Of a stretch of DNA of 64,000 bases, positions 45,127-55,298 are shown piece after piece. This DNA is from Arthonia radiata. Lineage: Eukaryota; Ascomycota; Arthoniomycetes; Arthoniales; Arthoniaceae. A program made the translations under genes and the position numbers. The stretch is taken from assembly GCA_002989075.1 (NCBI GenBank), contig PSQN01000005.1:1687241-1751240 (forward strand), read 5' to 3'. Below the pieces are notes generated by a model. The model saw nothing but the letters and a program-made list of their open reading frames with translations, made no database searches and was not told where the DNA came from. How positions within the stretch are numbered: position 1 is the stretch's first letter; the number at the start of each line of letters is the position of its first letter.

Positions 45127-45453
45127 TCAATGTCCCACTCTTCTTCCCCCCATGGCGCTTATCATAGGCCATCCCTGCCCAAGTCGCGTCTTCGAATTTC
45201 TGTAATTCTCTGCCTGCTCCTCAAGCGAGAGAGCCTCCTTGCCACGCGAAGGCGAGACAGGCTTCTTGTCAGGCTCCTTGTCAGGCTTCTTATCAGGGGA
45301 ACCCAAGAGCCAGCTCAAAAAGCCTCGATTCTGCGACTTCGCGCTTTGGTTTTCCGGGTCTCGTGATTTGTTGGGGACGCTGCCGTGCGGTTGGTGCGCG
45401 TCATGTTGGATGTGTTGTGCGCTGTATCCGGTTTTCTCATCGTACTTCTCCAT
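45127..45453 (-). CDS. Small hydrophilic hypothetical protein
   Basis: An unspliced frame of 108 residues starting MEKYDEKTGYSAQHIQHDA. It contains SQNRGFLSWLLGS, a KKPDKEPDKKP repeat and a C-terminal AENYRNSKTRLGQGWPMIS. The composition (Asp/Lys/Ser/Gln-rich with an isolated hydrophobic patch) looks protein-like, but there is no domain or paralogue to support it. Confidence 0.4.
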   Translation of the reverse strand: MEKYDEKTGYSAQHIQHDAHQPHGSVPNKSRDPENQSAKSQNRGFLSWLLGSPDKKPDKEPDKKPVSPSRGKEALSLEEQAENYRNSKTRLGQGWPMISAMGGRRVGH

Positions 45454-45865
45454 GTCTTCCTAGCTCGAATACTGTCCGCACTTCCCAGAAGCTCGAGTTA
45501 CTATGCTGGGCTAATTTGAACCGAATACCTGGTTAAGTAAGTATAATACTGGTTAGCACTGCAATATAGTATAGGTGATAGTGCTGACAGTTCCACGCTA
45601 AAAAAGGACCAAGAAGGACTCAAAAGGACGATGTACAACAAAAAAGGATTGTGTTGCGATCCGAAGATCTGGCTGTGTAGGAAGGTGCTGACATGACGTA
45701 GCGTAGCGGATCCTCCGGGGCGGTTGTGGATACGTGGCCTGCACGTGATTTGGTGTTTCAGGGGCGGAGGCGGCCCCTTGCCTACGCGGGCACACGGGGT
45801 GCTTACATCGCCTCAATTATTCATGCGTAGATGATGTGAGCGCAGCAATGGATCTATAGAACGAT
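45454..45865. other. Intergenic region
   Basis: About 0.4 kb between two minus-strand candidates. Nothing recognisable. Confidence 0.35.
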
Positions 45866-46330
45866 TCATTGGACTTTAGTCGCTGTGCAGCCGATGAGGC
45901 GTGCACTTGAGGGATGATGCTCCTCTTCCCAGCTTAGCACAGCGAAGTCCTCTTCGCCTACTTGTAATGCGTCGTAGTCGCGTCCGAAATTGCCATAAAC
46001 AAGGCGCCGATAACCGATGGTGGCTGCCAAGTGGTGGCATACAGCCCGGGCGACAGTCTGAAAAATGGGTTGCCCATGGTCTGATACTGTTCCTCCGAGT
46101 CGCAGGCTTCGTTCGTGCACGCGAGATGCGCGATCTGCCTCATATCTGAGAGTCTCCGGATCTGTTAGGCTGTCGTTGCGTCCAGATGCATTTTTCACTA
46201 GGATAGGGGCCTCGTCTGACCGCGATTGTTCGTAGATGATGATTTCGGCGCACGCACGGAAAGCCGCGCCGCGGTGTGCCAGGGATATCCCATTGGACGT
46301 GGGACACTCTGGCTTTGAAACTCCACGCAC
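45866..46330 (-). CDS. Hypothetical protein, 154 residues
   Basis: An unspliced frame with the blocks GAAFRACAEIIIYEQS, LRYEADRASRVHERSLRLGG and FGRDYDALQVGEEDFAVLSWEEEH. The composition is plausible for a soluble protein, but no family is recognised and the start is uncertain. It could be one exon of a longer gene, because the 5' side has no clear leader. Confidence 0.35.
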   Translation of the reverse strand: MRGVSKPECPTSNGISLAHRGAAFRACAEIIIYEQSRSDEAPILVKNASGRNDSLTDPETLRYEADRASRVHERSLRLGGTVSDHGQPIFQTVARAVCHHLAATIGYRRLVYGNFGRDYDALQVGEEDFAVLSWEEEHHPSSARLIGCTATKVQ

Positions 46331-46696
46331 AGTTGTTGAGCAGCTATCCTTAAATTATATTTCGGCACTCTTTTGGTTTGTTCCGCTGCACCATGCCGTT
46401 CTTGCGGCGTCACCCTACCCTTTACGCGTCTCTGATTATGTGATGAGATATCGCCCGCGACAAGATCGCGTGTGTCGGCGTGCGAGTTGTGAGCCCGTGG
46501 GATCACCACCCAGCAGTGGACTGAGGCAATGAGACTACCCAAGCCGAGAAGGTGGCGCTCGGTGTCCAGACCTCGATAACAGGGCGACGAGATCTCGTGC
46601 AAGACCCGTCAAGTTCACAGCGGGTCTACTGATCCAGTGGACATCAAAGTCAAGCACGCCCAACATACCTTTCTCACTGCAAATAAACGTGTGTGC
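46331..46696. other. Intergenic region
   Basis: About 0.37 kb. A competing open frame on the minus strand (to 46,602) has no support. Nothing else is seen. Confidence 0.3.
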
Positions 46697-47554
46697 CTAC
46701 CGTCGCCCAACTATGCGGTCCTCCTCATCCGGCTCGCTGACCGCATTCCAGAACCTTTTCAACAGACCGGGTTTACTCTTTTTGGGTGGCTTCCCCAACT
46801 TCTTCGAATTAATGGGCGACGCGCCCGACACGGCCGCTTTGGCGTTTGAACTCTTTGGCTTGGACGAATCATGGGGTTTCGCGCTCTCCACCGTGGCTTC
46901 GGCGTCTACATTTCCCGGCTTCATCACATTGTGGCGCTGACGCTCGCCATCCACCTTTTTGATGGCGGAGGCATCCATAGCGCCTTCTGTGCACGCGAGC
47001 GCGATGTACTCTCTGAGCCACCATCGCTGAAGGGCTGCGTGCGTTGAGTCAGTCTTTATCAACGCTGTGTAAGCGAGCAATGACCGTCTGAAGCAGTTAC
47101 TCACCTGATCACTCTTCAGCTGCGCAGCCATCTCACTCGAAGGCACCAGTTTCTCACTCGCCGCCAACTTCTTCGCTTTACTGCGCATCCACTCCGCATC
47201 CACCGTGCCGAGGTCGATCCTCCGCTCAAAAGCGTGCAGACGAGTGCGCTTCTGATCGTTGTCCACATGAACTCTTGGCATCTGCTCGCGCTCGTCCCAG
47301 GTCACCCCAAATAGCGTCCCTGCCCCGAGCATCGGCTTCATAGGCTCGAGGATCCACAGCTCCCATGTCGCGTCTTCGAGGAACTCAGGGCAGATCTTAC
47401 CTTTTTTGTGTATGATCAGGTAGGCTTGACGGACTTTGCTGGCGTCCAGTGAGTTGGGCGAAGACGTGTCGGTTGTTGACACCGGGGCGCTGGCTTTGGA
47501 ATTGAGCTTCGGTGCTCGAACACGATGTCCGAGATGTGTTTTGGAGCTGTCCAT
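46697..47554 (-). CDS. Hypothetical protein, tandem paralogue of 47912-49067
   Basis: An unspliced frame of 285 residues. A globular N-terminal part (RQAYLIIHKKGKI, ATWELWILEP, LHAFERRIDLG) is followed by a helical part (ALQRWWLREYIALACTEGAMDA) and a long basic Ser/Lys tail (GKPPKKSKPGLLKRFWNAV). The neighbour on the same strand has the same plan and weakly similar blocks (YLVIFQARALSKV, INWKLFVPYY, HRVQLLG, VWFFERLIHILVEEDYLPETA), which suggests an old tandem duplication. A GTGAGT donor-like site after LKSDQ may mark a short 3n intron. Function unknown. Confidence 0.58.
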   Translation of the reverse strand: MDSSKTHLGHRVRAPKLNSKASAPVSTTDTSSPNSLDASKVRQAYLIIHKKGKICPEFLEDATWELWILEPMKPMLGAGTLFGVTWDEREQMPRVHVDNDQKRTRLHAFERRIDLGTVDAEWMRSKAKKLAASEKLVPSSEMAAQLKSDQVSNCFRRSLLAYTALIKTDSTHAALQRWWLREYIALACTEGAMDASAIKKVDGERQRHNVMKPGNVDAEATVESAKPHDSSKPKSSNAKAAVSGASPINSKKLGKPPKKSKPGLLKRFWNAVSEPDEEDRIVGRR

Positions 47555-47911
47555 GGTTGCTAGTGAGGGCTGCTTGAGAGTTTAAACCGCCGTAGACAAA
47601 GTAATGAGGACGTTGGCTCAAATGGTAGTGACGGTAAAGAACTGCATGCCATTCAAAGAAGTCATCTGTCAAAAGCATTGAGGTTCCGTGGTACACGAAA
47701 ATAGATCCGAAGACGTAAAAGAAACACCCTGAGGACACATTGGCAAGTACACGAATGATCCTGTCGGAGGAATTGGAATTTGGGTTCAACTCCATGGACT
47801 TGGGCATCCACGGAAATCCGTCGACACTCCTCTCGCACTCTTGACCTATGCATAGAGCCTTGGCTTTTTGGGGGCAAAACCATAAGTCTGTGTCACCAAA
47901 GACTGTCCTAT
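47555..47911. other. Intergenic region between tandem paralogues
   Basis: About 0.36 kb; presumed 3' flank and promoter. No other signal. Confidence 0.4.
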
Positions 47912-49067
47912 TCAACTCATGCCAAACATTCTATGAATCGAGCGCTTCTTCTTGATCTGGATCCCGCCAGGTTTGGCGAACGGCTCGTTTCCCGCAACGA
48001 GGCTGGACTGCGATTTGGGCGTTCCCTCGCGCTTCGATTTCCCTTTTGAGAACGGAGTTTTGGTGGTCACACCACGCCTGGCATTGGCTTCCGAATCAGT
48101 CGCTTCTACTGAGGGCACATTTATTGTGATCTCGGTGTTTGCTTCGCTTCGCTCGGGCTGGGTTTCGCTCGGACTTTGCTTGTCTGCAGTGTGGTTCTTT
48201 GCTTCATCTTGACGATGACGCTGCTTCGTGCGGGCATCTGCGTCATCCTGCAACTTCGCACGCATTGGCGACATGTCCCGAGAGCCGTCGGGATGCTGTG
48301 CTTGCAACCCTTGCGGGGCATCCTTTCGCGTTCTTCGGCCGTCGTCTTCTTCTGGCTTCTTTCGCTTGAAGTCGTCGGGATCATGATCGATGAAGGTCTT
48401 CAAGAGATGCTGGCGAGCGGCGTCCATGTGCTCCAACGCTGTTTCAGGCAGATAGTCCTCCTCAACGAGGATGTGAATGAGCCTCTCAAAGAACCAAACG
48501 CGCGTAGTAGCCTTGCAATGCAGACATGTGAGTATGTGCTCTGGGCCAGAAGGAGGCGACAGGGCTGCGACTTACTCCTACAGGTTTTTTACCCCATTCT
48601 GCATCGTCTGAGAAAAGCCTTTTGGCTCTGGTCTCTATCATATTATTCGGCTTGTACTCCACAGATGGCTTCTTTAGATCTTCGTCGTCGCCGATATTGG
48701 CTGCTTTGGCCTCGCCCAGCAGTTGAACGCGATGATGTGAATATATGTTGCGTAGATGTGAGCCTCGTGTAAATGTGAGTTTGTAATTGCCTTTGACGAC
48801 ATCGATCTCGATGGTTGTTCCATGAATTCTCTCGCCTTGGTCATAATATGGGACGAACAGCTTCCAATTAATGTGTCCGTGGTTGCCTCGCAAGTATATG
48901 TCGTAGACTTTCGACAAAGCGCGAGCTTGAAAGATGACGAGGTATATATTACGCGTTGGAGCAGATGCTGACGCCTCGGATGGCGCAACGTCTTCATGGG
49001 GGTGCACGGTGAGATGGTGCTCAACTCTGTGGGCTAGGTCCTCTATCTTGTGTGCGGCGGTTTTCAT
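47912..49067 (-). CDS. Hypothetical protein, tandem paralogue of 46697-47554
   Basis: Two exons are inferred, 48576-49067 and 47912-48511, with a 64-nt GTAAGT intron ending GCAAG; the product is 363 residues. The N-terminal part reads RNIYLVIFQARALSKVYDIY, HINWKLFVPYYDQG and FTRGSHLRNIYSHHRVQLLG. After the intron comes a helical segment (RVWFFERLIHILVEEDY, ETALEHMDAARQHLLKTF). A ~150-residue charged, Glu/Lys/Thr-rich disordered tail ends KKKRSIHRMFGMS. The frame crosses the intron in phase 0. The order of globular part, helical part and basic tail is shared with the next gene downstream. No known family recognised. Confidence 0.62.
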
Positions 49068-49871
49068 GATTCGCTGGCAGTTGACACATGCATGAGCCGA
49101 CAAGGAAATGAGTTGCTGCGGCGAGTACGGCCATGTGGAGGCAGCACAGAATGCTTCTGGCAACGTGTGTACAAATGATGACCGGGACGAATGCGGAGAT
49201 GACTACTGATGTCCTCAAGCGTGTCATCTCTCTCTTGCCGCGCCCTCGGTGGAACAAATCCGCAAGATCCACCTCACATCACACTGATGCAAGAGTGTCA
49301 TATGACGCAAGCAGCGAAGCGAACGGAGGGTGGATTATTCTAACGCTTTAACATACGAAACCACGAAGCCTTAAGGAGCAGCAGCCAAGCAACAGGTTTA
49401 GAGTAGATACAAACCTTTGCAAGAGCGTATCGTCAGGTCGCGGATATACTGCAGTCGGTCGTGTGTAGTCGCCGTTGGTTTATCGTCGCAGGATCCCACG
49501 TGCTCACACATAGGAGAGGAGAGGAAGGAGGCACAAAGATCCGTGTTGACAGATACTCATCGAGCAATGAACGCTAAACCCAAAGCATCTAGCGCTGACG
49601 TTGCATTGCTTGCGATTAGAGTCCACCAATGGTCGGGAATCCAGCGTGCAGAGGGCAAGAGTGCATGAGAATGCTTGGGCCTCTGATTCTGTAGTCTGAG
49701 CACATACTTGTAAAACGGCAGTGAATGCAGCAGAAGCCGGCCGACCACTTCCAGCTCTTTTGCTTCTACTCGGTCTGCTCATGCTGAGACACCACCCAAA
49801 TATACACGAACCCAACACGATCCCCAGAAACGCCAGTGGACCTATCGTAATCATACAAGGTGACAGGCTTT
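49068..49871. other. Intergenic region
   Basis: About 0.8 kb. Minus-strand frames to 49,905 are continuations of the fibroin-like region in other frames and lack support. It presumably contains the promoter of the gene at 49067. Confidence 0.4.
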
Positions 49872-51496
49872 TCACGACCAGCCTCCTATAGGCCGTCCCT
49901 GCCAATTGTCTTGCTCACCACCGCCAAGCTCATACCTCGGCGTGCCGCCTTCCGCACCATGCAGTTCAGATCTCGCTGGGTCTGATGTAGAGAGCTCGGC
50001 GCGACCGTTTGTATTGTTTGGCTGTCCAGTGTATGGGTTGTAGGCCTGATAGAATGGTTGTGCTGGCGTAGGCGCAGCACGTGGAGCGCTCGGTGCGCGC
50101 TGCGGCGGCACATGGCGACTCTGATAGGCAGACTGTGGCTGCGCTGGAGTGTTGTAGCCGCTGTTCCACTGGTTATTGGGCGGTGTCCTAGATGGTCTCG
50201 GTGGACCAAAACCGCCCGGCATTGCACTCGGCGGACTCATCTGGCGTGGCGGGCCTCGCGCTTGTGAGCCCTGTCGTGAAGCGTATGCCGGCAGGGGTGG
50301 TGCGCTGGAATTATTGCGCGTGCGGTAAGATGGTGCTGGCTGTGAAGGATAGGTGGCCGCAGAGTGAGGTGTCACGGGTGAGACAGGTGAGACAGTTCGT
50401 GAACGATCCACTGGTGGGGGATAGCCGTGGCCGTACATGTCTGGCTGTCGTCCAGGCGGGTGACGTGCACCTGCGCCATACGCGTTGTGTGGTGTCTGCT
50501 GTCTCGAGCCTTGAGAGCGACTCCGTTGGCCGTAGGCTGCTCCTGCAACGCCTGCTGCGCCTGCTCCAGCAGCATAACCATATGCATTGCGTGGGGATGT
50601 TACGTCCGAGACAGATCCTGGTAACGCAGTGCTTGAAACATAAGCAGCAGACGTCCCGCCAGAGACTGAAGAGTCAAGCGCAGGCAACGTTGGGCGATTC
50701 GCAGACCTCGCATTGTCCATATCAGGTAAGGTCGGCAGCCGCTGTGGATTCCGATCTTGAAGAAGAACACCTTCCTGACCGGTTGCACGTGCAAGATCGG
50801 ACTCCACTCCCGGTGGTGATTCTGCGGGAGGGTGGTACGACTCGTCGAGAACGTGCTGAGTGGATCCTTCTGCCCATGTCGGCATGGCGGGTAACTGATC
50901 TCCGTTTGTGGGATTCCTGTATGACTTTGGCTTTTCCATCGGTGACAGCGGCTTCTCCGTGGAGAACCGGGCAACGCCAGAGCCAGTGGGTGCTGTTGAA
51001 GCATCTTTGGGCTGTTGAGGCTTGATCCCGCCCGACATCATCCCTAAGTCGTGCGGTTGTGGCTGCGTGTAAACCGGAGCTTGTGCCCACGGCTGCGGAC
51101 CCCGAGGACCGTTGTTCCACTGGCCATACGCGGGAGGAGCGGGTTGAGGAGAAGCGTGGCTCTTGCGACCGCGTGGGCTTGGACAACACGCGTTGCAGCA
51201 TCGAAAACATCCGCAACAGCATTCGAGACCGCAGCAGCAACACCGAGCGCAGCAGAAGATGATCGAGGCGATTATGAGGGCACCGACAATAATAGCGACA
51301 ATGACGGGCCACTGCAGCGCGTGGAGTCAGCAAAGAGTCTGCTACCCCAGGGTATAATGTTGACTCTCACCTTGCAGTATGCTTTGCTCATGCAGCCATC
51401 CCAGCTGCCGAGAGTGGATTTCGCATCTCCGAAAGCATCTCGAGCGAGTAATGGCGCATGGCTCGTCCCCGATTGCGAATGTGTTACTAACTTCAT
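49872..51496 (-). CDS. Fibroin-3-like single-pass membrane protein with Cys-rich juxtamembrane segment
   Basis: Two exons are inferred, 51371-51496 and 49872-51311, joined across a 59-nt GTGAGA...TGCAG intron; the product is 521 residues. Exon 1 ends STLGSWDGCMSKAYCK and exon 2 continues WPVIVAIIVGALIIASIIF, the TM helix. A Cys-rich stretch follows (CCARCCCCGLECCCGCFRC), a likely palmitoylation region. The remaining ~430 residues are disordered, rich in Pro/Gly/Ser/Tyr, with NAYG and PPQ motifs, and probably cytosolic. This SWDxCMxKxYCKWPVI - TM - Cys-cluster layout is typical of fungal proteins annotated fibroin-3 related, found across Pezizomycotina. Their role is unknown; a cell-surface or septal scaffold is a guess. 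Confidence 0.8.
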
Positions 51497-52015
51497 GGCT
51501 CGACGTCTGGAAAGATTAAAGCGCCGCCCGTTGAAGACGTGAGCATTGTGACCGCAGCCAGCAGTCAAAAGGCAGGTCGAGCGCTTGCGGTGAGCGAGAG
51601 GGTAGCGAACGTGCACGCTGATGGAGATTATGCGCGCGCAGTAGAAGTATCCCTATTAAGCGGTTGTGTGTCTACCGTCCAGCGGCGATTTCGTAAGCGA
51701 GTGAAGTAGGAGCGAAAGAGCAGTCGTTGAAGTGGTAAGGATCGTGAAACGAGTTGGCAGTGTTCTTGGCTGAGCAAGGAAGGAGACGTGTCGGAGTGGC
51801 TTTGTCAAGGTATCCTTGCCCGAATTACCGCATCTGGTTCACAGTGAGGCCTTCAGAGCGATGATCATTGCAGGGCCGCACTGCGAGCAATATGGCACCG
51901 CTTCCGTTCCTGTTGGCCAGTGAAACTTCAGATGAAGTGCTTCAGAGGAGTCTTCCTATTGACAGATAGCGAGTGCTTTCTGCGACTCGAAGCTCCATCA
52001 GTATCACCTGCGACA
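51497..52015. other. Intergenic region
   Basis: About 0.5 kb between two minus-strand genes. No coding frame or repeat of note. Confidence 0.4.
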
Positions 52016-54193
52016 TTACAGCGTCCGCTCTTGCAGACTGCGGTATGGCGTTCCACCTTCACCCTTCTCCTGCAGATCCAGCTCCCACTCCTTGTATTCT
52101 CCAGCGTGTTTGGCGTAGGCATCGATTACGATTTTGCGGGCTTCGTCCTTTGTGTAGCCTGTGCAAAATTTAGCTGAGCTTGTGATCATCGTTCCCAAGC
52201 GCTTACCTTGAGCTTCGAGCCACTTCGGATCCAGGTTCTTCTCATGAAGATAGGGGCTCACGTCCAAGTTCCTCTTCTGACCCTCATCTGTATTATCAGG
52301 TGATTTACCCAAGCCCATGAAAGCCCAGAAATTGCGCTTGTTGCTATATTGAATCTCGTAGTCTTCATATCGCGGCGTCTCGATCATGCGCATGTAGTGT
52401 AAAGACGAGCCAGGATAGACGGCGTTGACGCGGCCAGTGTCGTTGTTCTTGTACCAGCTGCGGCAGTTGTGCTTCCACACGGTATGCTTGATCCACTCCT
52501 GGCAGTGCTCGTTATACAGATCTGTGACGTCTTGCTTTGGAACCAACGATTTGATGTGTTCTGACTGCATCTTCTTGACAACCTGAATGAAGTATTGGGT
52601 GACACCGAGGATTGGTCCAGTCACTGACCCATTCTCCACGGGAAAAGTCGGCCCCGTGAACATGACAAAGTTCGGGAAGTCTGGCACGGCGAGGCCAAAG
52701 TATGACTCTGGGGTATCCTTCCACTTCTCGGCCAGGTCGATGCCGTCTTTGCCAACGAGTGGGAAGCGTGGCTTGTAGGTGACGTCGAAGCCTGTCGCGC
52801 AGACCACTGTGTCGCATTCACGCTCGGTACCGTCTTCACCCACTAGACCCTTCTCTGTGAAATGGTCAACGGCTGTAAAGTGGACATCGACATTGGGTTT
52901 CTGCACAGCCATCATGTAGGGATCGCCTGGCGTCACGCGTCGACAACCAACACCAAAGGTCGGAGTAAAGCCCTTGAGAAGCCTCTCATCCTTCAACGAC
53001 TCTGCCATCTGATCTCTGAACATGTTCGTCTGTGTTGATGCTGTTAGCTCACTGTTCACGGGAAAAGGGTGGGGTCTTCTCGAATTTTGGAGTACTGGTA
53101 CTCGTGTCGAAGAAAGTTGTGAACTCACAATCAGCGTTTGCTTCTCTGTGTTTTCGTAGAACCCACCCCATAGGCCATTTATGTCGTCTTCAGTGAATTT
53201 GGCAATCTTCGCGAGCGAAGACGGGTCGTCCCGCCACTCCTTTCTCTGCTCGTCTGAATAGAACTTGTTCTGGCCGCGGTGACCCGCAAGCTGTACAAAC
53301 CACACTGGCGTCCTTACGAACACGTCGAGGTGCTTAGCGTGCTTCTGCATCTGCGGCACAGTCTGGATGGATGACGCTCCAGAACCGATAACAGCGACTC
53401 TATCCTTCTTCCACTCCTCGGCCTGATAGTCTTTTGGCCAACGTGCTGTGTGCACGATACGACCTTTGAAATTGCTCATGCCTGGTAGGCTCGGCCACTT
53501 GAAGTTGTTGAGGATGCCAGTAGCGTGGAGCAAGAAGTCACACTCGTCTTCGTACTCGCGGCGCTTCTCCCCATTGGCCCACTCTCGAAGCCCGACTTTC
53601 CACTTGCCCTTATCTTCCTGCCACCAGCAGCCAGTGACTTCAGTGTTGAACTGCATATACTCACGCAATTTGAATACGTTGCACACTTTGTCCAGGTAAG
53701 CCCAAATGTCTGGGCTGTATGAGAAGAACGCTGGCCAATCTGGGTTTAGTGCGAAGTTGAAAGTGTACGCATGGCTCGGCACTGGAATTGATTGCTCAGC
53801 ATGTCTCTTGCATCGCGGAAAGAACAGGTTGAGGAGATCTCACCATCACAAGCGGCTCCAGGATATCTGTTCTCAAGCCACGTTCCGCCGATGTCGTGAT
53901 TCTTTTCGTAGATCTGGAAATCAATGTTCATGGTATGCTTCTGAATCTTGTAGGCGCTGAGTATGCCAGAAAGCCCGCCACCGATGCAGATGACCCTGAG
54001 CTTGCGGGCTTGAGGGTCCTGTGCGTTGAAGGTTAGACACGGCCATTCTGTGGCTACACAGAGATCACAGGCAATTGAAATAGCGGCCACGTACGTTGAG
54101 CATTATATCAGGGATGTCATAGCCGGAAGAGCCTGGGGTCGAGTAGTCCCATTGAGGGTTGCCACTCGCGACGCCATTGAGGTCTGGGGCCAT
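52016..54193 (-). CDS. Baeyer-Villiger-type FAD-dependent monooxygenase
   Basis: Five exons are inferred: 54095-54193, 53844-54018, 53129-53781, 52207-53029 and 52016-52158, giving 630 residues. The first Rossmann motif is [16 protein letters not shown], followed by [14 protein letters not shown] and NRYPGAACD, the usual FMO/BVMO FAD block. The BVMO fingerprint FxGxxxHxxxW(P) is present as [12 protein letters not shown], followed by the NADPH-binding [21 protein letters not shown] is the late ATG motif. Such enzymes insert oxygen next to a carbonyl or oxidise heteroatoms using NADPH, often in secondary metabolism or ketone catabolism; the substrate is unknown. Two of its introns (99 and 48 nt) are multiples of three with no stop. 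The gene is divergent from malate synthase. Confidence 0.9.
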
Positions 54194-55298
54194 ACTGTGC
54201 TTAATCCGGCGGATGATGATAGTGCTACTGGATGGGAAGGTGAAGAGTAATGCGAGAAAAGACAAGAAAGCACGAAGTCAGCGGTCACTAGCTTCTGACG
54301 ATGCAGTTCAGCACTTCAAGTAGGGTAGGCACAAGCAAGTGAAGAAGTGAAAGCACCTCCGTCACCCACAAGGTGGAGCAGCATGCTGGCCGTTCACCTC
54401 GCTCTCTCAGCGAATGATGGTCCAGCTCGTTGCACAACAGAGTTATGAACCTGCATGTACTGGGGACAGAAGGCATGAAGGACTTGCTGACAAGCTTGCA
54501 CAATTGGCCCAACCCCGCGTACCAATGGTCCGTCGGCGGCTTGATAGCCGACAGAGTGAAGAAGGCAATCTACAATGTTCAGTATATAGAATGATAGGAG
54601 GGGCAGCGTGGCTGTATATAGCAGAGGACCTGTCCGGCTAGATTGAGATGCGTTGAAGATTCGTGCGACCTTGTGAGAGAGTGCGAGATGAAAGGAGGAG
54701 GCCAACCTGTTACGCCTGGCTCGATTTGGCCGAATCACGTGGCTTACAGCTCGAAACTGCCAGGGCATTATTCGATTGGAAGGCGACCAAGACTCGCGAA
54801 ATACTCGTAGATTCGTCCATGCGCTTCCCATGACATAGCCTCGCAAAGAGCAAAGGGCAGATGAGGTTTGTCACGTGCTCGCCAGTGGAGCGAAGTCCGA
54901 CTTTCTCCGCGTTTTCACACCTTCAGCTGCCGAGGTTCGCCGTGATATCCGAACTTCCCTGGCAGCACTCCCAAAATATTCGGAGCTACAATGTGTTCGA
55001 AGAGGCCTTGCGGCTGCGTCTCGGATGAGTGGAGCTCTACCTGATACACGGCAGAAGGTAAAATGGATGCAATGGCCGATTTGAGTAGAGTGGTGAGAAG
55101 AGGGGCAAAGGTGATCCCCGCTAAGTCATTATTGTGTAAAGGCTTTGGCATGACGACGAGCCATTGCATCACTCACAACCTCGGGAGCTGCCCCGGCCTT
55201 TTTCCTCACTTGAAGATTCTTTGATCTCTACAAGCCGTCTCCATCACAATCAAGGCTTTCCTACGTCGGACTGCACAAACATCCACCAGCAACCCAAT
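54194..55298. promoter_or_regulatory. Shared divergent upstream region of the monooxygenase and malate synthase genes
   Basis: 1.1 kb between two start codons on opposite strands. Both promoters must lie here. No known site can be named with confidence, and C/T-rich leader sequence precedes the malate synthase ATG. Short frames inside have no support. Confidence 0.6.

Noticed and set aside
44705-45205. 166-residue + strand ORF with a hydrophobic N-terminus
   Set aside because: The second half is low quality and overlaps the minus-strand candidate at 45127-45453. Only the first ~90 residues look protein-like, and splice sites could not be fixed.
47043-47112. Possible intron in the gene at 46697-47554 (GTGAGT donor)
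   Set aside because: The best acceptor gives a 70-nt intron that would break the clearly coding downstream frame. A 51-nt alternative ends in a weak AAAG site. The unspliced model is kept.
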